This document shows, in pieces, positions 1-6,104 of a DNA stretch of 6,104 nt. The notes under the pieces are model-generated. The model was not told the DNA's origin. It saw nothing but the letters and a program-made list of their open reading frames with translations, and did not search any database. Within the stretch, counting starts at the first letter, position 1; each line of letters starts with the position of its first letter. The translations under genes were made by a program, and so were the position numbers. This DNA is from Oscillospiraceae bacterium (lineage in GTDB: Bacteria; Bacillota; Clostridia; Oscillospirales; Ruminococcaceae). The stretch is taken from the NCBI GenBank assembly GCA_031285945.1, contig JAITVF010000083.1:1-6104 (forward strand), in the 5' to 3' direction.

Positions 1-2
1 AG

Positions 3-1631
3 GCCGGCTGCGCTTTCGACGCGTCCGGGCGGGAGATCGTGGTACCGGAAACAAAGGTGATCAAGCTTTCGACAATCGAGGGCTACGACGAGCTTGGCAC
101 TGACCGCGCCTACCTGGGCATAGCCTACTTTGAGGAGCAGGCCGACGAGGTTTACGCCGCCATGAACGGAGAAAGCGGCGGCGTATGCTTTAACAGGACG
201 AGAGAGGGCTACAGGCTGTTTTTGGCCGACGAAAGCCTCGCCGCCAAAATACCCGGGCCCCTGGATGAGTTCGTAACCGCCCTGATAGTCTACTCATACA
301 GCGAAGTGACGGTAACCCAGTATACGCCCGGGCTGATTCTTTGGGGCAGCGACGTCGCGATTCGGGTAGAGATCAAAAAGACGGGCGCCGGAAGCGGCGA
401 ATACTCTTTTAGCTATACGCTCAACGCCCCGTCGTTAACCTTCCGGGACGGATCTTCAAACACAGTCGTATCCATGAGCGGCGTGAGGCTTTCGGGGGAA
501 GAAACCGCTTCAATAACCTTTACCATGACGCCAAAGGCGCATGTTTGGGGCAGCGGCGAGGTTACCCTTACGTCATCCGATTTTGTCATACAAAAAATGG
601 GCGAGAGCTTTTCACTCAATGAAAGGCTGGAATGCCGGATGCGTCCTGTGGAGCAGGGGCTGCCCGAGCACTGCCTTAGCGCCTTTTACCAGAAATCTAT
701 GGATAAAACGCTTACCGAGAGCTACGACGAAAAGCTTTGGATAGCGGGGCTCAGCCTCTTCCGCCAAAAGTCGCAGATAATTATAGACAGGGTAACGCCC
801 CCGCCCTTTTCGCAGTTCGCGGTCAGCGCCGGGCAGCTTATGCGGCTGCGCGAGCTGGAAAGTTTTTATCCGCCTCAGGGCGCGGGCGGCGGTCAGCCCG
901 TAGGCTACACCGAAGGCGGCTTTGAGCTGCGCGGCGGCCAGAGCGCGCCATTTGACCTGGCTAAAACAACCTCAAGCGGCGTATTTGATTTGGGTCTTGG
1001 GCTGGGCTACAACACGAGGGAGCCCGCGTTTTCCGAAGAAATCATGCACGGTCTGGGCAAGGGCCCGGTCTATGTAGAGGCGGGAATCGAATATATCACG
1101 CCTAACCCTCATATGGAAGCCGACTCGAGCGAGATACTGCTCGGAGATATAGGCCTGTTTGGCGAACAGGAGGGCGCCGGGAGGAACGAACGGATTTATA
1201 AGGCGTCTGTCGCCGTCAAGGTACTGCCTGAGCGCGGAACCTTTGTTGTGGCCGTTCTGCCAAAGGAGACCTCGGGGCTCATAGCGTTGCGGATACGCTG
1301 GTTCGCCATAAGAATGACCGAAATGAACAAGCAAATTCGCGGCGGGGGGCAGGAAGGCGCAAAGTATATTCTTGTAAGTCCCGATACAATTGTGGTGCCG
1401 CCCAAGGGGACGGCGCACATATCGCCGGTATTCATCAACACGCCTACAGAGGCCTGCAAATATAGCTTGGTGGACGCGGAAGGAGGCGCTATCGATAACA
1501 ACGGTGTCTATACGGCGCCGGCCAGGGAGGGCGTGTATGAGATCCGCGTAGAGGCGGTGAGCGACCCGTCGATTTACACCCATGCCTTCGCCATAGTTAC
1601 CCAAAAGAAAAAGAACGTCAAGGGCAAGTAA
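3..1631 (+). CDS. Partial CDS (5' end outside window): uncharacterised beta-rich protein with C-terminal bacterial Ig-like domain
   Basis: I do not recognise the family. The frame is open from position 3 to the TAA at 1629-1631. A GTG at 39 could be called as a start, but the only purine-rich stretch before it (GGGAG, 31-35) is just 3 bases away, and the codons upstream read as ordinary protein (AGCAFDASGREI), so the gene most likely begins left of the window. Residue numbers below count from that GTG. No membrane helix or signal peptide is visible. Residues 90-190 alternate in short beta-strand patterns, 190-275 look partly helical and contain several Cys, and 285-300 are Gly-rich. Residues about 446-522 resemble a bacterial Ig-like domain, with an opening VSPDTIVVPPKGTA and a later NNGVYTAPAREGVYEIRV, as in Big_2-type domains. 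The tail is Lys-rich. It is the first visible gene of the presumed operon, 30 bases before the pseudokinase-like gene. It may be a structural or adaptor protein; that role is inference. Confidence 0.75.
   Translation, partial: AGCAFDASGREIVVPETKVIKLSTIEGYDELGTDRAYLGIAYFEEQADEVYAAMNGESGGVCFNRTREGYRLFLADESLAAKIPGPLDEFVTALIVYSYSEVTVTQYTPGLILWGSDVAIRVEIKKTGAGSGEYSFSYTLNAPSLTFRDGSSNTVVSMSGVRLSGEETASITFTMTPKAHVWGSGEVTLTSSDFVIQKMGESFSLNERLECRMRPVEQGLPEHCLSAFYQKSMDKTLTESYDEKLWIAGLSLFRQKSQIIIDRVTPPPFSQFAVSAGQLMRLRELESFYPPQGAGGGQPVGYTEGGFELRGGQSAPFDLAKTTSSGVFDLGLGLGYNTREPAFSEEIMHGLGKGPVYVEAGIEYITPNPHMEADSSEILLGDIGLFGEQEGAGRNERIYKASVAVKVLPERGTFVVAVLPKETSGLIALRIRWFAIRMTEMNKQIRGGGQEGAKYILVSPDTIVVPPKGTAHISPVFINTPTEACKYSLVDAEGGAIDNNGVYTAPAREGVYEIRVEAVSDPSIYTHAFAIVTQKKKNVKGK
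1359..1631 (+). other. C-terminal bacterial Ig-like domain of the first gene
   Basis: The last 90 or so codons encode a compact beta-sandwich pattern. It opens with a VSPDTIVVPPKGTA strand, continues with a VFINTP... strand and a 'Y-S-L-V' strand, then a GAIDNNGVYTAP turn and a closing EIRVEAVSDPS strand. The 'D-x-N-G-x-Y-T-A-P' turn followed by a 'G-x-Y-x-I-x-V' strand is typical of Big_2-like Ig domains, which usually sit on surface or secreted proteins. Finding it here on a chain whose start is missing leaves open whether the protein is exported. Confidence 0.6.
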
Positions 1632-1661
1632 CAGGAGCGTTAACAGGCGTCGGGGTGAGAA

Positions 1662-2558
1662 ATGATAAACGCACTCAACATGGAGCTGGAAAGTATAAGA
1701 ACGGTGCTGCGAAACAGCGCGTGCGAAATAAGCGTAGCCGTTGACAGATCGCGGGATACCGGCACATTCTACACGATGGTGGCCATATTTTCAAACATGG
1801 CCGCCAGGGAGATCGCCGGGAGACTGGCGGTAAGCGGCGCCTTTGAGCAAAACCGCGACTTTATAGGCTCGTTTACCTTTAAGGACGCTCTGCATCTCGT
1901 TTTTACATATCAGCCCGAGAGCAGCCTGCCGGGGAAGGAAGATATCTACGCCGGGACATACGAAAAGCGAAGGCGGGTTGCATTGAACCTTCTCACGGCG
2001 CTGGCGGAGACGGAGGTTTCGGGAGATATCGGAAAGCTTCTGTTAAACGCCCGAAACGTCAACCTGGCGCCGGACGGTGAGGTTACCCTCAACTATTTCC
2101 TGGACTTCGGGGAGTTTGTTCCCTCGGGCGGAGAACTCGGCTTTTACCGCGACGCCGCGGCCTTTGCGCTGAAAATTCTCGCCAGAGAGTATGAGGTAAA
2201 ATACGACGGTCAGATAGACTCATACCCCCATGAGCTGCGGCTGATGTATAAAAAGCTTCAGAACCGGGCGTTTCGCTCAATCAGCCAGATTATAGCTTTT
2301 GTGCGGGAGCTGCCCGATAAGCTCACCGAGCAGCGGTTCGGCGTAATGCGGCTGGCAGGTTTTTTTGGCCGGATAAAGATATTCCTCACTAAAAACCCCG
2401 CCAACCTGTTTCTGACAGTCATTGTGCTGGTTACGCTGGGGTATTTGGGCTACCAGCTGGCCATACGTTTGGCCGCGGGCAGAAGGATGGAGGAAAACAC
2501 AGTCTACGTGGGCATGGAACAGATCGGGGAGGTATACCTGGGAGAAGAGAATATATGA
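1662..2558 (+). CDS. Membrane-anchored pseudokinase-like protein, EssB/YukC-like
   Basis: The ATG at 1662 is preceded by GGGGTGAG (1652-1659), a good ribosome-binding site. The 298-aa product has a soluble N-terminal domain (about 1-240), one strong membrane helix (about 248-270, FLTVIVLVTLGYLGYQLAI) and a short outer tail of about 28 residues. The segment at 126-151 reads like a kinase catalytic and metal-binding loop: LLLNARNVNLAPDGE, a beta strand, then DFG at 148-150. There is no HRD motif, no clear glycine-rich loop and no obvious catalytic Lys, and the DFG sits about three residues later than in true kinases, so phosphotransfer is unlikely. A kinase-like cytoplasmic domain followed by one membrane helix is the layout of EssB/YukC of Firmicute type VII secretion, where it acts as a membrane scaffold. 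The outer part of EssB is much longer (the family is about 400-450 aa), so this would be a short variant. The fold call is from pattern only. It lies 44 bases before the pseudocyclase gene. Confidence 0.8.
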   Translation: MINALNMELESIRTVLRNSACEISVAVDRSRDTGTFYTMVAIFSNMAAREIAGRLAVSGAFEQNRDFIGSFTFKDALHLVFTYQPESSLPGKEDIYAGTYEKRRRVALNLLTALAETEVSGDIGKLLLNARNVNLAPDGEVTLNYFLDFGEFVPSGGELGFYRDAAAFALKILAREYEVKYDGQIDSYPHELRLMYKKLQNRAFRSISQIIAFVRELPDKLTEQRFGVMRLAGFFGRIKIFLTKNPANLFLTVIVLVTLGYLGYQLAIRLAAGRRMEENTVYVGMEQIGEVYLGEENI

Positions 2559-2563
2559 TTTTT

Positions 2564-2575
2564 AGGGTGAGGTGA
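2564..2575 (+). promoter_or_regulatory. Ribosome-binding site of the pseudocyclase gene (conflicts with the TTG start)
   Basis: AGGGTGAGGTGA holds two overlapping Shine-Dalgarno-like cores. It lies 27 bases before the first standard start codon in frame (TTG at 2603), which is too far. It is 12 bases before an in-frame ATT at 2588 and 6 bases before an in-frame ACG at 2582. It therefore argues that translation starts upstream of 2603. Confidence 0.55.
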
Positions 2576-2602
2576 ACGGGTACGGCTATTAGCAAACGCA
2601 GC

Positions 2603-5302
2603 TTGTGGGCAATTGTACTGCTGTTTGCCGTGGCACTGTCTGTTTCGGCCTACAGGGCGAAGGCGACCGCGCCGCCCGTTATAGAGGGCCTGGCGGCGGT
2701 CTCGGCGGCACAAGGCGGTACGTGGGTTGCGATACCACAAAAGGACGATATCGCCGTGATGCTGGTCGATGAAAAGGGCGTGAGGGAAAAATCCTTCTCA
2801 ACCCCCTTAAAAAGCGGAGGGGACATAGCGCAGGCGGTATATATGACGGCCGACGCCGAAGGAAGCGTGTATCTTCTAAAGCATTTCACAGACGCAGAAA
2901 GCGGGCGGGAGGTCGAAAGGCAGGAGCTCGTTGTTTACACCCCGAGGCTTCTCCCCTTTGGCCGGGTAAAAACGATACGGCTGGGGGGGCGGGATGACCC
3001 AGGCAACGAGGGCGCCGAGGGGGAAACTGAAGCGGTTCGGTATTTGCACGTTCAAGCTTCAACGTCTGTGATCCTTACCGGGATAAGCGCCGACGGGGGA
3101 CTCATAACGCGCGAGACCTACGATATAGAGGACCTTCGCTCGGGTGACGCGACCATTAAAAGCCGGCGGGACTATCACGGCAATTACTCGGAAAAGGTTT
3201 ACAAGGCGGTTCCGGCGGGAACAGACGTCGCGGTTCTTTCCATGACCGGCAGGCTGTTTCGCGCCGCCGAAGATTCGCCTCAGCCGTCGCCGGTTTATCC
3301 CTCGGAAGAGGCCGAGCGCTCCTCCTATATTTCCTTTCTTCGCGAATCCGCCCCCGGGCAGGTGATAGCGGGGGAACAAAAGACGGGGAACATCCTGCGC
3401 CTGTCGCTGAGCGACGGCGGATATTCCTTCCTGCTAGAAGGCGATCAGCCCTTGGGAACGCTGCCTTATCTGGCCAGGGATATCTTAGATATCTCCTTTT
3501 GCCCTGAAAACGAGGCGTCCTGGGTGGCTCCCGTGCAGAATCCTTCCACCGGAGCAGATGAGCTTATCGTTTGCAGCGAGGGGGAGTATTCGCTTATAAC
3601 CAGGGTGGGCAAAGGATTTGCCGCTACCTTCTTTGGGGTTATCTGGCAGGGAATACTGACCTTTGCGGCATTATTGGCGGTTGCCGTGCTGTTGCTGAGC
3701 CTTTACCGCGTAGTAGTAGGCAGCAGGATGCTCCTGGTAAAGCTTACGGCGGTTAGCGCTCCTCTTTTGCTGCTGGCCCTTACGCTCTTTGGAACCTACT
3801 CCTACTTTACATATCGAAGCTCTCTTCAGGGCACCTACGAGACCAAAGCCTCGGATCAGGGCAACCTTTTGCGGGCGCTCTTCGGCAGCGAGACCTTTGA
3901 TTCCATTACGGCTCCCGGGCTCTACGGCTCGGTTGAATATGAGTATTTGCGCGCCCAGATGGAAACCCGCGATGTTTATACCTCCAGCGCCTACTTTGTG
4001 GACGGAAAGCTTTACACCGGCGTAGACGGCGCGCTGCCATGCCTTTATCCCTTCGGGATTCGCCACAGCGCCGGCGCCTGGGAGCTTTACCGCGCGGCCG
4101 CGCTGACCGGAAAGCAGCAAACGGGCGTAATCGCCGACAGGCTGGGGGAGCGTATGGTCAGCATTACGCCTGTGGGCAGCTCTTCGGGCAACACGGTATT
4201 CCTGCTTGAAACCGGCATCTTCTTCGAAGAAATAAACCGCCAGACCGGCGGCTACCTGCGCAGCTACCTGTTAATATCGGCGCTGTGCATCCTTTCGGCC
4301 TGCGCCCTTCTGCTCACCTCGTTTTTCCGTATTTTAAGCCCGCTGCGCGGAATTATCGAGGGTCTTGAGCAGTTCGCAAGGGGAAACCGCACGGTGCGGC
4401 TCGGCATAGAAAGCCATACAAACGACGAGCTGGCCGATATAGCCCGCGTGTTCAATAAGATGGCCAGAGACATCGACACGCAGATATACAATCTAAAGGC
4501 GATGGGGGAGACCTATTACCGATTTGTGCCGCGCCAGATATTCAAGCTGCTCAATAAAGATAATCTGGCCGACGTCTGCCTGGGCAACGCGGTGGAGGGC
4601 AAATACTATGTCCTGGTGGCGAACCTGTACCCGCGGCAGTGCTACACCGACTTTGAAAGCGCCAGCGAACGGCTCAACCGCTTTTTCGCCATAGTGCACC
4701 AGGCGGCGGGGGAAAACGGAGCCACCCTTCTTTCGGACAGCGCGGGGCTCAGAGATTTGCGGCTTATCTGCCCCGACGGCGACGCCGCCACACGGGCGGC
4801 GATGGAGGCTATAGCCCGCATAGACGGATACAACGCGAAAAGTCCGCTTCAGCAACGCTTAGACGTTTCGTTTTTTCTCCATTACACACAGGTGGGCTTC
4901 GGAGTGTGCGGCGACGGCGAAAGGTACGTTCCCGCAATGATTTCCCCGGGACTGGACGAAATGCTGGAAATAAGCGACGAGTTCCGCAGATTATCCAGCC
5001 GCCTCATCGTCACCCAAAACGCGTATAACACTCTGGACTCGGGGAGCTATTTCCACCGCTTTATCGGAACAGTTACCGCGGATGGCGAGACCAGCACCGG
5101 GCTCTACGACTTTTACGATTCCAGCTCACCCGGCGCGATACGCACCCTTAACGAAACGCTGGGCGCCTTTAACAAGGCGATGGAGCTCTACCGGCAAAAC
5201 CGCTTTTACGACGCCAAAAATATGTTCGCCATAGTTCTGCGCGAGAACCAGTACGACAATGTGGCAAGGCACTATATATTCCGATGCGAGAAAAAGCTTT
5301 AA
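2603..5302 (+). CDS. Multi-domain membrane sensor: propeller-like region, extracytoplasmic sensor, HAMP, degenerate class III nucleotide cyclase domain, TPR-like tail
   Basis: Residues are counted from TTG 2603, the first standard start. The real start is probably ATT 2588, giving (M)SKRSLWAIV..., a proper signal-anchor with basic residues before the hydrophobic stretch. Order of parts: membrane anchor (2-17); outer region (about 20-340) with repeated short strands suggesting a beta-propeller; membrane helices at about 343-370 and 380-404 joined by a basic inner loop (RVVVGSRMLLVK); outer domain (405-552), Cache-like in position; membrane helix (553-576); HAMP linker (577-630) with the expected SPLRGI start and the DELADIARVFNKMARDI motif; class III cyclase-like domain (about 638-840); TPR-like tail (850-899). 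The cyclase domain keeps the family frame (FVPRQIFKLL, the FF.IVH helix, the RLIVTQNAYNTL strand) but lacks both metal-binding Asp and the catalytic Asn/Arg, so it should not make cAMP or cGMP. It likely passes an outside signal to a partner by shape change (inference). Confidence 0.85.
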   Translation: MWAIVLLFAVALSVSAYRAKATAPPVIEGLAAVSAAQGGTWVAIPQKDDIAVMLVDEKGVREKSFSTPLKSGGDIAQAVYMTADAEGSVYLLKHFTDAESGREVERQELVVYTPRLLPFGRVKTIRLGGRDDPGNEGAEGETEAVRYLHVQASTSVILTGISADGGLITRETYDIEDLRSGDATIKSRRDYHGNYSEKVYKAVPAGTDVAVLSMTGRLFRAAEDSPQPSPVYPSEEAERSSYISFLRESAPGQVIAGEQKTGNILRLSLSDGGYSFLLEGDQPLGTLPYLARDILDISFCPENEASWVAPVQNPSTGADELIVCSEGEYSLITRVGKGFAATFFGVIWQGILTFAALLAVAVLLLSLYRVVVGSRMLLVKLTAVSAPLLLLALTLFGTYSYFTYRSSLQGTYETKASDQGNLLRALFGSETFDSITAPGLYGSVEYEYLRAQMETRDVYTSSAYFVDGKLYTGVDGALPCLYPFGIRHSAGAWELYRAAALTGKQQTGVIADRLGERMVSITPVGSSSGNTVFLLETGIFFEEINRQTGGYLRSYLLISALCILSACALLLTSFFRILSPLRGIIEGLEQFARGNRTVRLGIESHTNDELADIARVFNKMARDIDTQIYNLKAMGETYYRFVPRQIFKLLNKDNLADVCLGNAVEGKYYVLVANLYPRQCYTDFESASERLNRFFAIVHQAAGENGATLLSDSAGLRDLRLICPDGDAATRAAMEAIARIDGYNAKSPLQQRLDVSFFLHYTQVGFGVCGDGERYVPAMISPGLDEMLEISDEFRRLSSRLIVTQNAYNTLDSGSYFHRFIGTVTADGETSTGLYDFYDSSSPGAIRTLNETLGAFNKAMELYRQNRFYDAKNMFAIVLRENQYDNVARHYIFRCEKKL
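4331..4492 (+). other. HAMP linker inside the pseudocyclase gene
   Basis: Directly after the fourth membrane helix the chain reads ILSPLRGIIEGLEQFARGN, then TVRLGI, then NDELADIARVFNKMARDI. The Pro a few residues past the helix, the central Gly-containing connector and the D-E-L...F-N-x-M second helix are the hallmarks of HAMP, which carries motion from an outer sensor to a cytoplasmic output domain. This fixes the C-terminal domain in the cytoplasm. Confidence 0.85.
4514..5122 (+). other. Degenerate class III adenylate/guanylate cyclase-like domain
   Basis: Residues about 638-840 follow the class III cyclase layout after a HAMP. In active members the first strand reads like F-x-D-[IL]-x-G-F-T with a metal-binding Asp; here it is VLVANLYPRQCYTDF. 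The second metal Asp, normally in a G-D-x-h-x-x-x-F hairpin after the E-x-G-G helix, is replaced by SDSAGLRDLRLIC. The usual G-x-x-V-N-x-A-x-R-L segment is SPGLDEMLEISDEFRRLSS, without the Asn/Arg pair. All the key catalytic sites are thus changed while the surrounding frame is kept. Confidence 0.7.
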
Positions 5303-5321
5303 AAGCCGCGTTAACGGCTTT
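5302..5321 (+). other. Small intergenic hairpin
   Basis: AAAGCCG (5302-5308) pairs with CGGCTTT (5315-5321) around the loop CGTTAA, giving a 7-bp stem that begins at the last base of the stop codon of the pseudocyclase gene. Only a weak TTTCTC follows instead of a T-run, so I do not call it a terminator. It ends 11 bases before the ribosome-binding site of the next gene and could affect mRNA processing or translation; this is inference. Confidence 0.35.
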
Positions 5322-5332
5322 CTCGCTCAGTG

Positions 5333-5340
5333 AAAGGAGG
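5333..5340 (+). promoter_or_regulatory. Ribosome-binding site of the MORN-repeat gene
   Basis: AAAGGAGG is a near-perfect Shine-Dalgarno sequence ending 7 bases before the GTG at 5348. It decides the GTG start over the ATG eight codons into the gene. Confidence 0.85.
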
Positions 5341-5347
5341 CTTCGCG

Positions 5348-6104
5348 GTGTTTAGCTTGCTTACCGCTATGTTCAAGCGCCTGATCGTATCGCTGACCTC
5401 TCCCTTCAGGATGCTGATCGTTCAGATACAGCGCATGTTTAACGTAAACGTAATAGCGGCCAGGGTGATTCGGCCCCTTAACGCGGCTGTTCGCAAGATG
5501 CTCCGGCTGCGCCCCTCCGAAAAATCGGATTATGTCAGGGTTGGCTCATTCTTTGTCTTTAAGCAGCTCTTCGCGCTGATTGTACTGGTTCTGTGCGCCG
5601 GGGTGGTCATATATTTCACAATGTTCGCCGAGGCCGTGGAAGCCCCGCCGGCGGCCCTTACGGGAATCAGGACCAACGTAAGCTTTCGCTACGACGATAT
5701 AGGCGTAAAGGATTTTACCGGAACCGCGAACATAATCTCATACGATGGCGCAGTCGTTTACACCGGCGAGATCGTTTCGGGCGTTTGCGAGGGAAACGGA
5801 ATACTCTACGCGCGTGACGGAAGCCTTTTGTATGAGGGCGGCTTTGCCGAAAACAGCTACAACGGAGAAGGTACTCTTTACGGCCCTGATGGCGCGGTTA
5901 TCTACGAGGGGGCCTTTGCCGACAATCTTTACCACGGCGCCGGAAAGCTTTATAACGCAAACGGCGTGCTCGTTTACAGCGGGAGCTTTGCCTCGGGCAG
6001 CTACGAAGGCCCCGGCCGGCTTTACGATCAGGGAGGCAACCTTTTGTACGAGGGTGATTTCTCGGACGGCAGGATGCATGGAACCGGCGTCCGGTACTCT
6101 TCCG
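5348..6104 (+). CDS. Partial CDS (3' end outside window): membrane-anchored MORN-repeat protein
   Basis: The GTG at 5348 opens a frame with no stop through the last base; 252 codons are visible. The product begins with a basic, helix-prone region (residues 1-73; MFSLLTAMFKRLIVSLTSPF and on) that should lie in the cytoplasm. One membrane helix follows (about 74-93, QLFALIVLVLCAGVVIYFTM), and then, after a short linker, a run of MORN repeats from residue 129 to the edge. MORN repeats form an extended beta-hairpin rod used for protein or lipid contacts. The topology implied by the basic N-terminus puts the repeats outside the membrane, which is less usual than the cytoplasmic MORN proteins of eukaryotes. 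The gene is 45 bases downstream of the pseudocyclase gene and presumably in the same operon. A further domain may lie beyond the window. The MORN call is strong; the partner is unknown. Confidence 0.88.
   Translation, partial: MFSLLTAMFKRLIVSLTSPFRMLIVQIQRMFNVNVIAARVIRPLNAAVRKMLRLRPSEKSDYVRVGSFFVFKQLFALIVLVLCAGVVIYFTMFAEAVEAPPAALTGIRTNVSFRYDDIGVKDFTGTANIISYDGAVVYTGEIVSGVCEGNGILYARDGSLLYEGGFAENSYNGEGTLYGPDGAVIYEGAFADNLYHGAGKLYNANGVLVYSGSFASGSYEGPGRLYDQGGNLLYEGDFSDGRMHGTGVRYSS
5732..6103 (+). repeat. Tandem MORN repeats, 24 aa (72 bp) period, five units plus the start of a sixth
   Basis: Units begin at residues 129, 153, 177, 201 and 225 of the protein, with a sixth starting at 249. Each follows the pattern L-Y-x-x-[DN]-G-x-[LV]-[LV]-Y-x-G-x-F-x-x-x-x-Y-x-G-x-G. 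Examples are LLYEGGFAENSYNGEG, VIYEGAFADNLYHGAG and LVYSGSFASGSYEGPG. The period is exactly 24 residues in every unit. The DNA differs clearly between units, so this is an old, selected protein repeat and not a recent DNA duplication. Confidence 0.88.

Noticed and set aside
39..41. GTG as the true start of the first gene
   Set aside because: Ribosome-binding spacing is poor (3 bases), and the frame stays open and protein-like to the left edge of the window.
972..1604. A 210-codon open frame on the - strand opposite the first gene
   Set aside because: It is an antisense shadow of a frame with clear domain structure; its product is Arg/His-rich without any recognisable motif.
1629..1647. Direct repeat TAACAGG (1629-1635 and 1641-1647), and the 8-mer GCGTTAAC shared by two intergenic gaps (1637-1644 and 5308-5315)
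   Set aside because: Too short to exceed chance, and the 8-mer is absent from the third gap; no binding protein can be proposed.
2103..2111. DFG motif as evidence of an active protein kinase
   Set aside because: No HRD, glycine-rich loop or catalytic Lys accompanies it, and it is offset from the place expected relative to the N-V-N-L segment.
3477..3496. Near-palindrome with two GATATC copies separated by TTA
   Set aside because: It sits within codons for R-D-I-L-D-I-S in the middle of a gene, is short, and has no regulatory context; likely chance.
3671..4120. A 149-codon open frame on the - strand inside the sensor gene
   Set aside because: It lies opposite membrane helices and the outer sensor domain of a well-supported gene and has no family features.
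5738..6079. A 113-codon open frame on the - strand under the MORN repeats
   Set aside because: Its apparent internal repetition (repeated V-K-x-x-x-K-x-x-L-x) simply mirrors the 72-base period of the MORN units on the other strand.

Overview
The window carries four genes on the + strand, separated by gaps of only 30 to 45 bases, with no promoter or convincing terminator between them. It looks like the inside of one operon that runs off both ends of the window. By eye the GC content is a little above half. Ribosome-binding sites are AGGAGG or GGGGTGAG type, non-ATG starts are common, and ATA and AGG codons are used freely. Together this fits a moderately GC-rich Firmicute of the Clostridia kind. 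That placement is an inference; no marker gene is present.

Layout: (1) positions 1-1631 hold the 3' part of a soluble-looking, beta-rich protein with no family I recognise, ending in a bacterial Ig-like domain. Its frame is open to the left edge, so the start lies outside the window. (2) Positions 1662-2558 encode a 298-aa protein with a cytoplasmic pseudokinase-like domain and one C-terminal membrane helix, resembling in layout the EssB/YukC component of type VII secretion. (3) Positions 2603-5302 (true start probably slightly upstream) encode a protein of about 900 aa with an extracytoplasmic propeller-like region, two membrane helices, a second extracytoplasmic sensor-like domain, a fourth membrane helix, a HAMP linker, a class III nucleotide-cyclase-like domain that has lost its catalytic residues, and a short TPR-like tail. 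(4) From 5348 to the right edge lies a GTG-started membrane-anchored MORN-repeat protein without a stop in the window.

Reading of the whole: three of the four products are membrane proteins. Two of them (the pseudokinase-like protein and the pseudocyclase) look like signalling enzymes turned into binding or scaffold modules, and the other two offer repeat or Ig domains for protein contacts. The set suggests an envelope-spanning assembly or signalling machine, possibly attached to a type VII-like secretion locus. No secretion ATPase, WXG100 substrate or FHA protein is visible here, so that link rests on the EssB-like resemblance and needs the flanking genes.
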